64,000 nt of DNA. Origin: Combretum micranthum. Lineage: Eukaryota > Streptophyta > Magnoliopsida > Myrtales > Combretaceae. A program made the position numbers and the translations under genes. Below are positions 1 to 11,160 of the stretch, in pieces. Positions within the stretch are counted from its first letter, which is position 1. Every line of letters begins with the position of its first letter. The stretch is from contig JAMXBD010001580.1 of the NCBI GenBank assembly GCA_024138025.1, forward strand, positions 248,001-312,000, written 5' to 3'. The notes under the pieces were generated by a model. That model did not search any database and was not told the origin of the DNA. It was given only the letters and a program-made list of their open reading frames with translations.

Positions 1-510
1 GACAAAATCTACAACAACTTTAGCATCATTAGTTCGGGTAGCTTTAGCTTCTACCCATTTTAAGACATAGTCCATAGCAAGGAGGATGTAAACATTCCCT
101 AAAGAAGGAGGAAAATGACCCATAAAATCCATACCCGATACATCAAACATTTCATAAACAAGAATAGGGCTCTATGTCCTCAATTTCCAACCTTTTGACA
201 TATATCACAAGACTTACAAAACAGGTATGAATCCTAAAATAGAAAAGGCCAAAACAAACCACACTCTAACACCTTATGAGTTGTTCCCTTTGGACCAAAG
301 TGCCCTCCACATGCAAAAATGACAGAATTGTAAAATAGATGGGATTTCCTCTTGAGATATACACCTTCTAATGATTTGATCAAAACAATGTTTCCATAGG
401 TAGGGGTCACCCCAAACATAGTATTTTGCATCACTTTTGATCTTATCTTTTTCAGTTCTAGATAATTCATTTGGCAAAGTCCTAGTAACTAAATAGTTAA
501 CTATATCAGC
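1..510 (-). pseudogene. Athila copy 1 integrase, N-terminal and central part (broken)
   Basis: Minus-strand coding remnant of the pol integrase. Around 234-477 two overlapping frames carry the integrase zinc-binding neighbourhood, with an ILQFCH stretch followed in the other frame by CGGHFGPK. A small indel relative to copy B (near 315-320) separates the two frames. The sequence from 1 to about 230 corresponds to the start of the integrase core. The catalytic core would continue to the left of the window. A TPW-Y stretch at its junction with the RNase H region has a stop (plus-strand cta at 514-516) in place of Trp, and the same stop is present in copy B. It cannot make integrase. Confidence 0.8.
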
Positions 511-1290
511 ATACTAAGGAGTTGTCTTTTGAACAGAAAAGAGATACTCATCTGGAAAATCATCTTGCAATGGAGTTGGCTCTTCACTCGAAGGTATCCT
601 ACTGAGGTATTCTGTAATCAAGTTTTCTATGCCTTTCCTATCCCATATCTCCAAATTAAATTCTTGTAACAAGAGTATCCATCTGATAAGTCTTGGCTTT
701 GCTGCCTTCTTTGAAAGTAGGTATTTAAGAGCAGCATGATCTAAAAACACAATCACTTTAGTTCCAAGTAAATAAGAACGGAATTTTTCTAAAGCAAAAA
801 CAACAACTAGAAGTTCTTTTTCCATTGTCGAATAGTTGGATTGTGCACTGTCGAGTGTCCTTGAGGCATAGCAAAAAGCATGAGGAGTTTTCTAACTCTT
901 TGTCCAAGGATAGCACCAATTGCAAAATTGCTTGCATCACACATGATCTCAGTTCCAATCAGGTGGTTGGATAATAAGAGTAGAAGTTAGCTTCTCCTTC
1001 AACTTGTCAAAAGCATGTTTGCAGGCTTCATCAAACTCAAATGACACATCTTTTTGTAATAATCTACATAAGGGTTGAGTGATCTGGGAAAAATCCTTGA
1101 TAAAGTGCTTGTAAAAATTTGTACTTCCAAAAAAAGAACGAACTTCCCGAGCATTCACAGGGTAAGGAAAGGATTTAATCACTTCAATCTTAGCCTTATC
1201 AACTTCAAGTCCCCTAGCAGATGTAATATGCCCTAGAATGAGACCTTGATCAACTATAAAATGCCATTTTTCATAATTCAAGGCAAGGTT
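511..1290 (-). pseudogene. Athila copy 1 RNase H and C-terminal reverse transcriptase (broken)
   Basis: Minus-strand remnant of the pol polyprotein. The 949-1290 part holds the reverse transcriptase thumb and connection, with landmarks such as the GLEVDKAKIEVI and FYKHFIKDFSQI stretches. The 514-900 part holds RNase H, with landmarks [20 protein letters not shown] (trimmed) and [11 protein letters not shown]. RNase H would degrade the RNA template during cDNA synthesis. The coding sequence is cut at 1290, inside the word that reads NLVLNYEKCH in copy B, by the insertion of a long LTR. Translation beyond 1290 runs into LTR sequence and is meaningless. Internal stops add to the damage. Confidence 0.85.
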
Positions 1291-2198
1291 TGTAAGCTCC
1301 CGAATTTTTTTGAGAATGGTTTTGGAATACCGAATCGAAACCGTAAAGTCTGACCCAAGTTGAAACCGAACCTTAATCAATTTCGATCACGGGATTTCAT
1401 AAGAGAACCTTCAAAAACAAAAATAGAAAGTTCTATCATCGTTCGATTCAAAAAACCCGAACATGAAAAGATCCACCTATCTGATCCCTGATATAAACCC
1501 ATCAATTTCTAAGGCAAAGTTGGATTAAACCCTAACCCTAGTTAAACCGGAGTTTCAAAAGTCAACAAAGACCAAGACAGTCAAGCAATTTCAACTACGG
1601 CAATCCCGCGTTCTCAAACCCTAGAAAACGAAATTAAGTTAATGGCTTATAATAATTCGTAATAATATAGGGTAACATAAAAATATCAGATTCGTGAATT
1701 TCGAGTGTCCTTCGGACTCAAACGGGATCAGTTCTCGAAAAGCGTGTCCCGGAGCTCAGAATAATAAAAATATTCCAATAACATCAAAAGACTCGTAATT
1801 AAACAAGGATTTTAAAAATATCAGTTTTAGAATTTTTTGGTAACTAAAAATAACATATATAGCTTGTTTACGCGTATTTTTATTACTACCGGTATTTTAT
1901 ATATCTAGTCTACTATTCATAGTACTATTCCTACTATTCATTACTATTTTTCTATCTCTACTTTTTCTTACACCTATTTCTTACTACCTACATACCTATT
2001 TTCTTACTTTTTACACTTCCAATACAACTTTATTCACATTAAACCTTACACTTTATTTCTTTTCTTTGCAAAAATTACAAAACAAATAAATTTTTCTCTC
2101 TCCCCTCCCTCTACATGCGCCGGCCACCCCTCTCTTTTTCTCTATATTGTTTTATTTTCAATTTATTTTATTACATCAAAAATTCACTCCAAAAATTC

Positions 2199-2206
2199 TA
2201 TAAATA
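2199..2206 (+). promoter_or_regulatory. TATA box of solo LTR1
   Basis: TATAAATA about 910 bp into the LTR, preceded by a CT-rich tract with a GCCGGCC core (about 2096-2130). It is followed by an A/C/T-rich leader and, near 2386, a GTAAAA sequence that could be a splice donor. The same arrangement recurs in the other family 1 LTRs. Confidence 0.6.
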
Positions 2207-4112
2207 CCCCCTTCTTCCTTCATTCTTTCACACATCTATTTTACATAACAAAACTCTACCAAAATACTCTCTCAAAACCTCTCTCCAACAAATCTCTCTC
2301 AAAACACTCTTTACTAATTTCTATTCTTCAAGAAAAGCAACAAAAACATACCATTCATCTCTTTTCAAACCTTCCATTAAACTTTAGGTAAAAATCCTAC
2401 CTATACTCTTCATTATGTTCATACAACTTAACATGACCTTAGTGTTTGTTTCTTAGACTCATATGAGTTAAAGAAGCAACAATATGTTCATGTTGTGTTT
2501 TTGTTCATGTTCATATTCTACATTATGTTATTATGTTGTTGTTATTATTGTTATTATTTTTGCTATAATATAACTTATTAGTATTATGTATACTATGTAT
2601 ATATTTATTTAGAGCATAAAGCTCATTTGTTATTTATTTACTTTCATGTCTTGCAATTTATTTATTTACTTGTTTTATGCAATTTATTAAGACTAGTCTT
2701 TCTAGTCTTAGACTTATCCATATCAAGTCAAAACAATTTTCTTTCTTTTCTTTTCTTTTGGGACTAGTCTATTCTTAATCCTGGGTTACCTTGATGAAGC
2801 TAAGGCTCCCAATACATGATCGAGATACCTTGATGAAGCTAAAGTTCCCAATGCTTGACTATTTTATTATGTTTATTTACTTACAAGTATTTCTTTCTAT
2901 CTTATTATGTATTTTTTTACTTTTACATTGCTACATAATCATATTCATGCATGATTAAAATGTTGTTGTCTTAAATAAAAATAAAAATTGGTTCTTTATT
3001 AAATAAAGAAAGGTAAACTAGATTTTTTAACAAAAGGAATTTTTTTTAACAAAAGATCTAAGTTTTGTTTTCAATAAACTTTTTCCAAAGGATAAGCTAA
3101 TCATAAATTCTAGAAGAATTAGTAATGTAGATTTCCTCAAAATAATAAAAAGGAACTCATTTCTTTCATAAATCAAAACTTAATACTTCATAAAGAAAGA
3201 ATTTTTAGCATTTGAAAGATTCCAACTCAACCATACCTTTTATAAAACTTAAATAGGTTCACTATAGACTTTGAAAATCACATAATATGAAAGTATCTTC
3301 AAAACTTGAATTTTATATTGTTATTCTCTTTCAAAATTAAAATGAAATTTTTACTAAGTTCTAATATTAACAATTCTTTATTAAGAAAGCTTTGCTTATA
3401 AACTTGTCTAAAAAGAATTGTTATACCATTTAACAAATATTAAGAATAAAACAAGCTTTTCAAACCAAGATAAAGTCAACTCACTATTTTGAAAACCAAC
3501 TTAGAAAAATAAAATTTACCAAGAAAGTAAAGTTTTAATGGTATATCTATTTTCTAAAGGAGAGAAATGATATAAAAATAAAAGGAAAACATATATTTAA
3601 CACAACTTCAAATATTTGACCACATCAAAAACTTAAATGATATTTTGAAAAACTTTTTTTCAATCACTAGAAATAAAGTTAGTAGATAACTTAAAGAACC
3701 AAATTTTTGAAAAGTGAGAAAATAAAATTATAATAGGAAAATATTTACTCATAACAACTCAAATATATTTTCTAACAATTCAAAAAGGAGAAATTCTCAA
3801 AAGTTTTATCATTTAAAAACCATCAAAGACAAATTGTCTATGAAATATCAATATTGAGACAACACTATCAAAATCATGCATACATATGAGTATAAATATG
3901 TTCAAAGGATTTTTCAACTGTATATATACATCCATATATTTTGCTCAAGAATTTTTTAGTAAAGTAAAGTTTGGAAAAATCATATTTTGTGAACTATAAA
4001 TTCGTAACTATTATGTACCGTAGCATTTTCGAACCCAAATGGCTTTTTATGACAAAAATAACCTTAGAAATGGATAGATCTTTTCGAGCAGGTAGAAAAC
4101 AGTATATTATAT

Positions 4113-4174
4113 GCACAATTCCGAGTTAAAATGGCCAAGTTATGGTCGTTTTAAGTTAGAATTACCTTCTATAT
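4113..4174 (+). repeat. Conserved family 1 palindrome (LTR1 copy)
   Basis: Imperfect inverted repeat. The left arm is CCGAGTTAAAATGGCCA, the loop AGTTA and the right arm TGGTCGTTTTAAGTTAG. It is present at the same relative place in every full-length family 1 LTR in the window. In RNA it would form a long stem with a five-base loop. Confidence 0.7.
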
Positions 4175-5421
4175 GAATTTTAATGATCTTATGACATAGT
4201 TTTTGATAAGTACTATAGAATCAATAAAAAATACTCATTATGGGTATTTTTCTTGATTACGTGATCCCGATGAGGAGTATTCATACCTGAAGGATTATTT
4301 TGATTAGTGGATTTACCGATCGACTCATCCATAAGAAAGATAGATCCTCATAGCCAAGTGAGTTTATTTCCTACCTTTTTTCGTACTTGGTTGTGCTTCT
4401 AGCTAGAGGCACTAGAAGTAGGAAAAGATGAAAATGAATTATGTATGATAATATTGGTTGAAAGAATGTTAAGCATACCGAGGCATGAATCATTGTTAAC
4501 TAACTTATGTTTTACTATTATTCTGATGGAGTGTGTGCAAATTCTGTGATCACCTTTAAATTGCTCTAATCATATACTATGAATTATATTAATTGATTCA
4601 TGCATACCACATAGTTAGTTTCATTGCATGAACTGCTATTCTCGATGGGATAAGAGTATAGTAGTCGGGTGTGCAGTAGCCAGAAATCTGCAAGATGGGT
4701 GATTAAGAGCCTGAAAGAACTATTTTGAGATGGGCGAGTAGGCGCCTGAAATAAACTACATGAGTTGGATTTAAAGATGAGTTTTAAAGAGCTTGGAGCA
4801 CCTAATCCTGAATGGAGGGGTAAATCCATTCAAATATATGATTTCCGGTAGATCATATGTATTGCTTGATCACTTGCATGATGCATTCATATGCTTGTTT
4901 AATAACTTGATTGAAATTATTTAGACAAGTACGTTGATTTAGGAATATTCTTACTAAGCTAGTTATGCTTATACTCCGATAGACCTTTGTTTTATAGGAC
5001 CAATATCTTTTATGAACAAGGACTACATATTCCTGAGTGGAATTATGATTTAAGGAGCTTCTGGAAATCTTTTGAAGATCTTAGGTTAATTATCCTTCAA
5101 TGTCTTATGGTGTTAGTATTATTTTGTTGTGAGAAAGATTAAGTTGATATTATGATTGTTTGGAGAATTATAGGGGAAAACACCTAAGATGATGTACAGA
5201 TTCTATTCTTTTAATGATAAATTGGATGATTATTTAGATTCTTGTATGTTGTGTTTACTATATCGAACTATACATCCCACCGGTGTCTCCTATTGTTATG
5301 ATAGACGCCTTACATATGGTGTTGAAAACTTTCGCATTACTTTGGGAAGTCATTCTTAAGTTTTAATACCGTATGTGGCGGACTGCCACGTTTAGGGTAC
5401 CCTTTGGGGTGTGACAAGGTT

Positions 5422-6400
5422 TGTTTCTATGCATCTTTTAAGCACTTTTGTAAGATTAGTAAGACATGAATCAAATGTGTTACCATAGACAGTAAAGTCA
5501 TCCATGAATACTTATATGATATTTTCCACATAATTTGAAAAAATACTAACCATACACCTTTGAAATGTGGTCAGAGCATTGCAAAGTCCAAATGACATCA
5601 TTCTATAAGCAAAAGTTCCAAATAGGTATGTGAAGGTGGTCTTTTCTTGATCTTTAGGTGCAACCAGAATTTGATTGAAACCTGAATAATGATCAAGACA
5701 AAAGTAATGAGAGTAACCAGCTAATCTTTCAAGCATTTGATCAATAAAAGGAAGCGGAAAAATGATATTTTCTAGTTGATCCATTTAACTTCCTATAATC
5801 AATGCAAACCCTCTATCCATTTTGAACTCGAGTGGGTACCAGCTCTCCATCTGAATTTTTAATCACAGTTAAACCCGTTTTCTTAGGAACAACTTGAATT
5901 GGACTTACCCACTTGCTATTAGAAATTCGATGGATCATACCTGCATCAAGATGTTTCAAGATTTCTTTCTTTACCACTTCCATCATAAGCGAGTTTAGTC
6001 GATGTTGGACTTCTCTTGATGGTTTACAATTCTCCTCCAATAAGATCTTATGCATGCATGTGGAAGGGCCCAATCCTTTGATGTCTATAATGGTCCATTC
6101 AATGGCTTCCTTGTATTCTTTAAGCACTCGAATCAACTTCTTTTCTTCCAAAGCACTCAACTTGTTGGAGACAATTACTGCAAGAGTTTCTTGTTCTCCT
6201 AAAAATATACGTAGGTTTAAGTTCCAATTTTGGTACCTGTACAATAGAAAGAGGAGTTTTATATTAGAGGAAGGTAACTCAACATAAGATACACCATACC
6301 TTAGTAGTGTAGATGATTCCAATTCATGTACAGTATCCTGCAAGTTAGGAGATACCACAAACTTTTTTTCAATCTTCTTCAATTTTCCACAGTTAAACTC
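5422..6400 (-). pseudogene. Athila copy 1 reverse transcriptase, N-terminal and palm part (broken)
   Basis: Minus-strand remnant of the RT, separated from its C-terminal part by solo LTR1. From upstream to downstream it shows the linker and fingers at about 6382-5820 (GMIHR, WVSPIQVVPKK), a stop in place of the Trp of the NGW-RVCIDYRKLN stretch (plus cta at 5813-5815), and the palm block at 5784-5512 (YFCLDHYSGFNQI, then FGLCNALTTFQRCM). The catalytic FMDDF box is at about 5498-5512, after a further stop. The same Trp-to-stop change is present in copy B, so it predates the split of the copies. The two catalytic aspartates of the DD pair are still visible. Confidence 0.88.
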
Positions 6401-7262
6401 CTTTCAAGTGCAATTTTTAACTCATCATCATCATTCAAATCAAACGTTCTTTGTGCTAATGATTCTATAACATCTATCACAAAAACAGAAGAAACATCAT
6501 TAGGATACTTCATGGCATCATAGATATTGAATTTAATAATCTCTCCATTAAATTCCATTGTGAGTGTACCATTATTCATATCAATTTTTGTTCTAGAGGT
6601 CTTAAGAAATGGTCTTCCTAACAAAATCAATGATGAATTAAAAGAATCATCATTTCCATGTCAAGAACATAAAAATCAGTAGGAAAAACCAACCCATTCA
6701 CTTGCACTAAAACATCCTCTAAAACACCTTCAGGATATACATTTGACCTATTAGCAAGTTGAACTATTACACCTGTTTCTTTTAATGGATCAGCATTCAG
6801 AGTTTAGTAAACAGACAAAAGCATCACATTAATAGAAGCACCCAAATCACACATAGCCTTTGCAGGGTTAAAATTCCCTATCTTACAAGGAATGGTAAAC
6901 ATACCTAGGTCCATGCATTTAGGAGGAAGCTCCCTTTGAAGGATAGCTAAAACATTCTTTCCTACAGTTATCTTTTCATTCCTCTTCAGCTTTTTCTTGT
7001 TAGTGCAAAATTCTTTTAGAAACTATGCATATCGAGGTACTTGTTTAATAGCATCAAGTAAAGGAATATTTAACTTTATCTTGTGAAAAGTCTCAAGAAT
7101 TTCCTTTTCTTCCTCTTCTTTCTTGGACTTGGTTAATCTGGAAGGAAAAGGAGGTGTCGGCACATATGTCTTAGGAATTTCAACTGAAGGCCCTCTACAT
7201 TGATCATCCTTAATGTACAAGGCTACTAGTTCTTTTTCAGGCTTCTCTTCCAATTTGTTTGC
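6379..7262 (-). pseudogene. Athila copy 1 aspartic protease region (broken)
   Basis: Minus-strand remnant of the retroviral-type aspartic protease that would cleave the polyprotein. The active-site word CDLGASIN lies around 6830-6860, and the LGRPFLKTSRTKID block typical of the domain end is at about 6570-6630. An acidic linker at about 6420-6480 leads towards RT. A TAA stop just after the active site (plus tta at 6804-6806, in SVY-TLN) occurs at the same codon in copy B. A Lys/Glu-rich segment upstream (about 7023-7253) links the protease to gag. The reading frame is not continuous. Confidence 0.82.
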
Positions 7263-8640
7263 CTTCTTGCTAGGTTCCTACAATTCCTTTCCACTTCTCA
7301 AGGTAATTGCATTAGCACTTTGTCTTGGATTTGTAACAGTCTGAGAAGGTAATTTGCCTTGAGACTCTAATTTACTCATAGTGGATGCCAGCTGGTTTTC
7401 CTGGTTCTACAAATTTTGAATGTTGTGTTTGGTCTCTTCCTGAAATTGTTTTGTGTTAAGTAGAAGTGATTTAACAATCTCTTCAAGAGACATACCTGAA
7501 CTTGAAGAAGCTTGTGGTGCTGGATTTGATGGCCTTGTGATATTGTTGGAAATTTCTAGGTCCATAGCTGAAATTAGGATGATCCTTCCATCCATGATTG
7601 TAAGTGTTTAAGTAAGAATCATACTTCCTCTATGGACGTCCAGGAAATCCTCTTATTGCATTGGCATGTGGATGAGTGTCCTCTTGAAGTGTACGGCACA
7701 TATCAGTGACATGATTAGAAGCAACACAAATCATGCATGATTTGACATGTTGTTGATTTCTTCGAGCTATTTGCTGAACAAGAGAGGTTAGATTGAAAAT
7801 TTGATTTTCAAGAATCAATTCCCTAGCCTAGCTAGGGGTTTTTTCGACTATCGTACCTCCACTAGCTACATCCATTAACTTCCTCTCCATAAGAAGCAAT
7901 CCTTCATAAAAATATTGGATGAGAAGTTGTTCTGAAATCCCATGTTGTGGATAACTCACACACAGTTGCTTAAACCTCTCCCAATACTCATGAAGGTTTT
8001 TTGTATCTCTTTGTCTTATCCCACAAATTTCCCTTCTAATACCAGCAGCTCTTGTAGTAGGAAAAAAATTGTCCAGGAATGACTTGACCATGTCTATCCA
8101 TGTAGTAATTGATCCTGGAGGCAAATAAAACAACCAATCTTTTGCTCTATCCCTTAATGAAAATGGAAAAGCACGCAATTTGATTTGCTCCTCAGAGATT
8201 CCTTATGGCCTCATACTTGAACACACCACATGGAATTCTTTCAAGTGCTTATGAGGATCTTCATTTTCAAGGCCATGGAATGTAGTCAGTAGATGAATTA
8301 AGGCAGACTTCAGCTTGAAGGCTACATTTAGTTCTAGATATTGAATGCACAGTGGCTGTTGAGTCAATTCGGTGTAGCCAATTCTCTCAGAGTTCTATCC
8401 TAATTTGCCATTTCTTATTCTTACTCCTCTTTAGATTCTTCTTTTATAGAGTCACTAGAAAAATCAACTGGATTCAGGGTCTAATCCAATTCAATAGATG
8501 AAGATGTAGCAGCGTCTTTTACATGCAATTTGGCTTGCTTATGCAGTTCCCTAGTTGTCTTCTCAATTTTTGGATCAAATTCAAAGTCACTTGTATGAGA
8601 AGATTGAGTCATGAAAAAAATAGAAATAAACCTTCGACAC
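7263..8640 (-). pseudogene. Athila copy 1 gag (broken)
   Basis: Minus-strand remnant of the capsid/nucleocapsid gene. The capsid block at 8178-7828 carries FPFSLRDRAKDWLFYLPPGS, EICGIRQ, the WERF stretch and SEQLLIQYFYEGL, standard words of Athila gag. A CCHC zinc knuckle (C-x2-C-x4-H-x4-C, CMICVASNHVTDMC) lies around 7703-7745. The N-terminal part begins near 8640 just after the primer binding site. Relative to copy B, this copy has lost roughly 85 bp between the capsid and the knuckle (junction near 7815) and has a private stop in the same place. A stop at 7278-7280 is shared with copy B. Confidence 0.85.
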
Positions 8641-8642
8641 CA

Positions 8643-8659
8643 ATCCCCCAATGGCACCA
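8643..8659 (-). promoter_or_regulatory. Primer binding site, tRNA-Asp-like (degenerate)
   Basis: On the minus strand, TGGTGCCATTGGGGGAT starts a few bases inside the 5' LTR boundary. It resembles the TGGCGCCGTTGCCGGGGA type complementary to plant tRNA-Asp, used by Athila elements, with C-to-T/G-to-A changes and a short deletion. It fixes the direction of the element and the inner edge of the LTR. Confidence 0.7.
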
Positions 8660-8665
8660 AAAATT

Positions 8666-10284
8666 TGGTAGGCCTCAAAACCAACAAATTTATTATCTTA
8701 CTCTTAAGATCTCTATATAGTGATGAGCAAGGTTAATCCACTGAAATTGGTTAAATTTATTTCGATTTGAAGAAAAGAAGAAGGGGGAGGGGGGTGGTGG
8801 TGTTGTAAAATTAGGGAAACAATAAAACTAATCAAGAAAACAAATCACAAGAATTAGTTCAATGTCTAGAAATTCCTAAACAAAGGTATATTACAGCCTA
8901 GTTCATAGAATTGGTCATTAGTGTAAAAATCTCTATTCTTTAATTTGGATAAATTGATTATGGTTGTTAACAAGCTCTAACAACCTATCTCTCCTTGCTT
9001 TATCGATAACCAAAACAAGCTCTTTCATTACTTATCTTTTTTACTAACAATCCTAAACAAACTCTTAGGATTTAATATACCAAAAGCATTAAGAAAGAGA
9101 GAGACAATCAATTCTGATCAACAAATCGGATGCTTGACCTATTTGAACCAAATCATACATTCTCACAACATAATCAATCATCTAATTCATAATCAATTAC
9201 AAATATCAAAACAATCAAACAATTATGGATTTGGCTCTTTGATTGACAGACTATCACCTTGTTAATTGAACAATGAATCCTAAATTGCATCAATCAAACA
9301 AAATGATATGAACAAATAAATCAGAGAACATACAAATATCCAAAATAAGAATAGATTCAAAATTAAAATATAATTTAATTCGATCTCACAATTTGACAGG
9401 AATCGAGTCTTGTAATGATCCTTTGGCTAGAAAACAATGATTTAGCTATTCATGCTAATTACAACACACTCTCTATTTTTGTTTTTTTTTTCTATGTCTA
9501 AGAATGATGATAGATTAGAGTTGATCACCACAATTTAAAGAACAAAACTTGGAATTCCAAAAGTCTAAGATGCATGCTGATAGTTACACTACCTATGCTG
9601 GTGGCATTGGATTAGATCTAGCCGGCTTTCAATGTTGTTTCACATTCCAAACAAGAACGCTGACATCCTTAAAGATGGTGTTTGAGACAGCTTTAAAAAT
9701 TTGCATTCTATTCCTTGCCTACACCACATCAACACCCTTAGCTTTGATTCCCAGATTGCCGACGTATAATTCTAACTTTGAACACTGATGAACTTTTGAT
9801 CGAAGGCCAACAGCATTGCAAACAAGCATTAAAGAATTTGCTTTTGTACACAAGCTACGCTGGCCATATGCTGGCGGCGTTGAAATCCCATAAGCCGGCG
9901 TACAATGAAAATTTGCATAAGCTGTTGGAAATTACCTATACTCTAATTGTGTTGAAGTTGGCCTTAAAAATTCCAATTCTGTTCACATGCAAGGCTGGCT
10001 TTACGATGGCAGAGTTAACTGAGAATTTGCCGATGTTTAGTTAAGAAAATGAAGGTTGATGAACTCTATTTTCAAGGCCGATGGTGTTAACTGATTTTAT
10101 GCCAGCTTTGAATTGTCCTTATTTCCATCTTGCAAATAACTTCTCCAAACTTATTTGTGTGATTTCAAAACTTGAAATATCACATTAAACTCAATTAAGT
10201 AACTATTCCTAATGATTTCTATAAAATCTATAACAAATTAATCATGATTTGTGCAATGAAAATTGAGTATAGTATGTCTTAACA
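8666..10284 (-). repeat. 5' LTR of Athila copy 1
   Basis: 1619-bp LTR. Read on the minus strand it starts TGTTAAGACATACTATACTC and ends GGCCTACCA. It matches the 3' LTR of copy B (43380-44979) along its length, with about 10-12 percent difference by eye. The outer third (about 9585-10075) is a cluster of degenerate GCCGGC/GCTGGCGGC boxes in the U3 region. GTCTA follows at 10285-10289. The short open frames on the plus strand here are not genes. Confidence 0.88.
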
Positions 10285-11160
10285 GTCTACTTTGTCTCGA
10301 ATGTGGGCACTTCATAGCCAATATAGGCATATTGGTCATCATGTACCTAGATTGATTTTTTTTTCTTGAAAAAAAGGCATGGGTACATTGGGTGCTCCTG
10401 CCCATAGAAAAATTATTTAGATGGAAATCAGATGTGAGTACGTCAATTTTTTTTTAAAGAAAAAATCAACATGGCCACGTGGAGGGACCACATACCCACG
10501 TTTGTATCTTACCCATCAAAAATTATTTCGGCAAAAATCAGACATGACCCCTTTGCTTTCACTATAGCCACGTGTGCAGTCAGTCTAATGTTGACACTTT
10601 AGCCCTCAGCGTGCCCATGTTGGTTTCCTACTACATATAATCTTCTCCTGCCCCACATGCTATTTTCATTTGGTTTAAAGCTTTCTTACCTATAGTTTAC
10701 TGCTACTAAACTCCCTAAGAAATAGTTTTTCCAACATACTTGCCCAGTTTAAGCTTGAAATGGCCAGTAACAACAATGCTCCAAGCAATGTGCTAAACTT
10801 TAACGAGTTTAATGACTTGTGGGTCTTCGATACTCCATATCCAAACACTTTGCAAGGACATACCACCTAGACGACTTAGATGTGGAATCTTGGATATTTA
10901 GTGCTGATGTCCTTGCCCCCAATGCCCGAACATATCCCTAACGAGAAATATCTATAACTAGATATTTCCAATCACCACCAATAGCTATACAAACCACCTT
11001 TCATGGCGAGTGAGAAAGATGAAGGGGTAACTTTTTGTTGTGATCACTTTTCTTTTATCACAATTATATGATTAACTCTAATTATTTTCTATTTATAGGC
11101 AACAACTTTCACCCTGGCTGACTAATCTAGCCTATCGTAGAGTAACATAGGCTCTAACAT
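10285..11160. other. Flank Y: host or older repeat DNA next to Athila copy 1
   Basis: Begins with the target-site copy GTCTA. It then has GTGGGCAC and ATATAGGCATATTGGTC words that recur, in degenerate form and both directions, at 43130-43379 on the other side of the second Athila copy. A plus-strand leader-like stretch (10650-10759) precedes a short open frame. I do not recognise the locus. Confidence 0.5.
10760..10870 (+). CDS. Short unrecognised ORF, 36 codons
   Basis: ATG at 10760 to TAG at 10870. The peptide begins MASNNNAPSN and contains FNEFNDLWVFDTPYP. It lies about 100 bp after a pyrimidine-rich, leader-like stretch, with CATATAA near 10645 as the nearest TATA-like word. A further in-frame piece follows the stop (DDLDVESWIFSADV in a neighbouring frame), so it may be the start of a decayed gene. 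I know no family for it, and chance is quite possible. Confidence 0.2.
   Translation: MASNNNAPSNVLNFNEFNDLWVFDTPYPNTLQGHTT

Larger units (their letters stand above)
1291..5416 (+). mobile_element. Long solo LTR, family 1 (copy LTR1), inserted in Athila RT
   Basis: The 4126-bp unit starts TGTAAGCTCC and ends GGGGTGTGACA. It is bounded by the perfect 5-bp target duplication AGGTT (1286-1290 and 5417-5421). Copy B of the Athila element is uninterrupted at the same point, which proves the insertion. The unit has a TATA box at 2199-2206, an untranslated leader, two direct copies of a 46-bp CCTTGATGAAGCTAAGG repeat (2799-2870) and a conserved palindrome (4113-4174). There is no gag-pol and no second LTR. 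The TG...CA ends and 5-bp duplication fit LTR integration. Ends of this type and long LTRs are common in Tekay/Del chromoviruses, but that assignment is inference. Confidence 0.88.
1..10284 (-). mobile_element. Athila-type Ty3/gypsy retrotransposon, copy 1 (decayed, 3' part outside window)
   Basis: Read on the minus strand from high to low coordinates, it shows a 5' LTR (8666-10284), a tRNA-Asp-like primer binding site, gag, aspartic protease, reverse transcriptase, RNase H and the first half of integrase. It then leaves the window at position 1. The gag wording, the DLGAS protease and the FMDDF reverse transcriptase are typical of the Athila/Tat branch of Ty3/gypsy elements. The coding region is broken by many stops and frameshifts, and by a solo LTR of another family at 1291-5416, so the copy is dead. 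A second copy lies at 43380-62482 in the same orientation and shares several stop codons with it. The right flank carries the target duplication GTCTA at 10285-10289. I am sure it is an Athila-like element; the exact lineage is inferred. Confidence 0.9.

Noticed and set aside
5913..6287. Plus-strand open frame of 124 codons
   Set aside because: It is the antisense of the Athila reverse transcriptase, and the equivalent occurs opposite copy B at 60099-60317.
9549..10044. Two plus-strand open frames of 79 and 88 codons
   Set aside because: They lie inside the U3 part of the Athila LTR, opposite to the direction of transcription. Their frames are broken in copy B, and they follow the GCCGGC boxes rather than any protein family.
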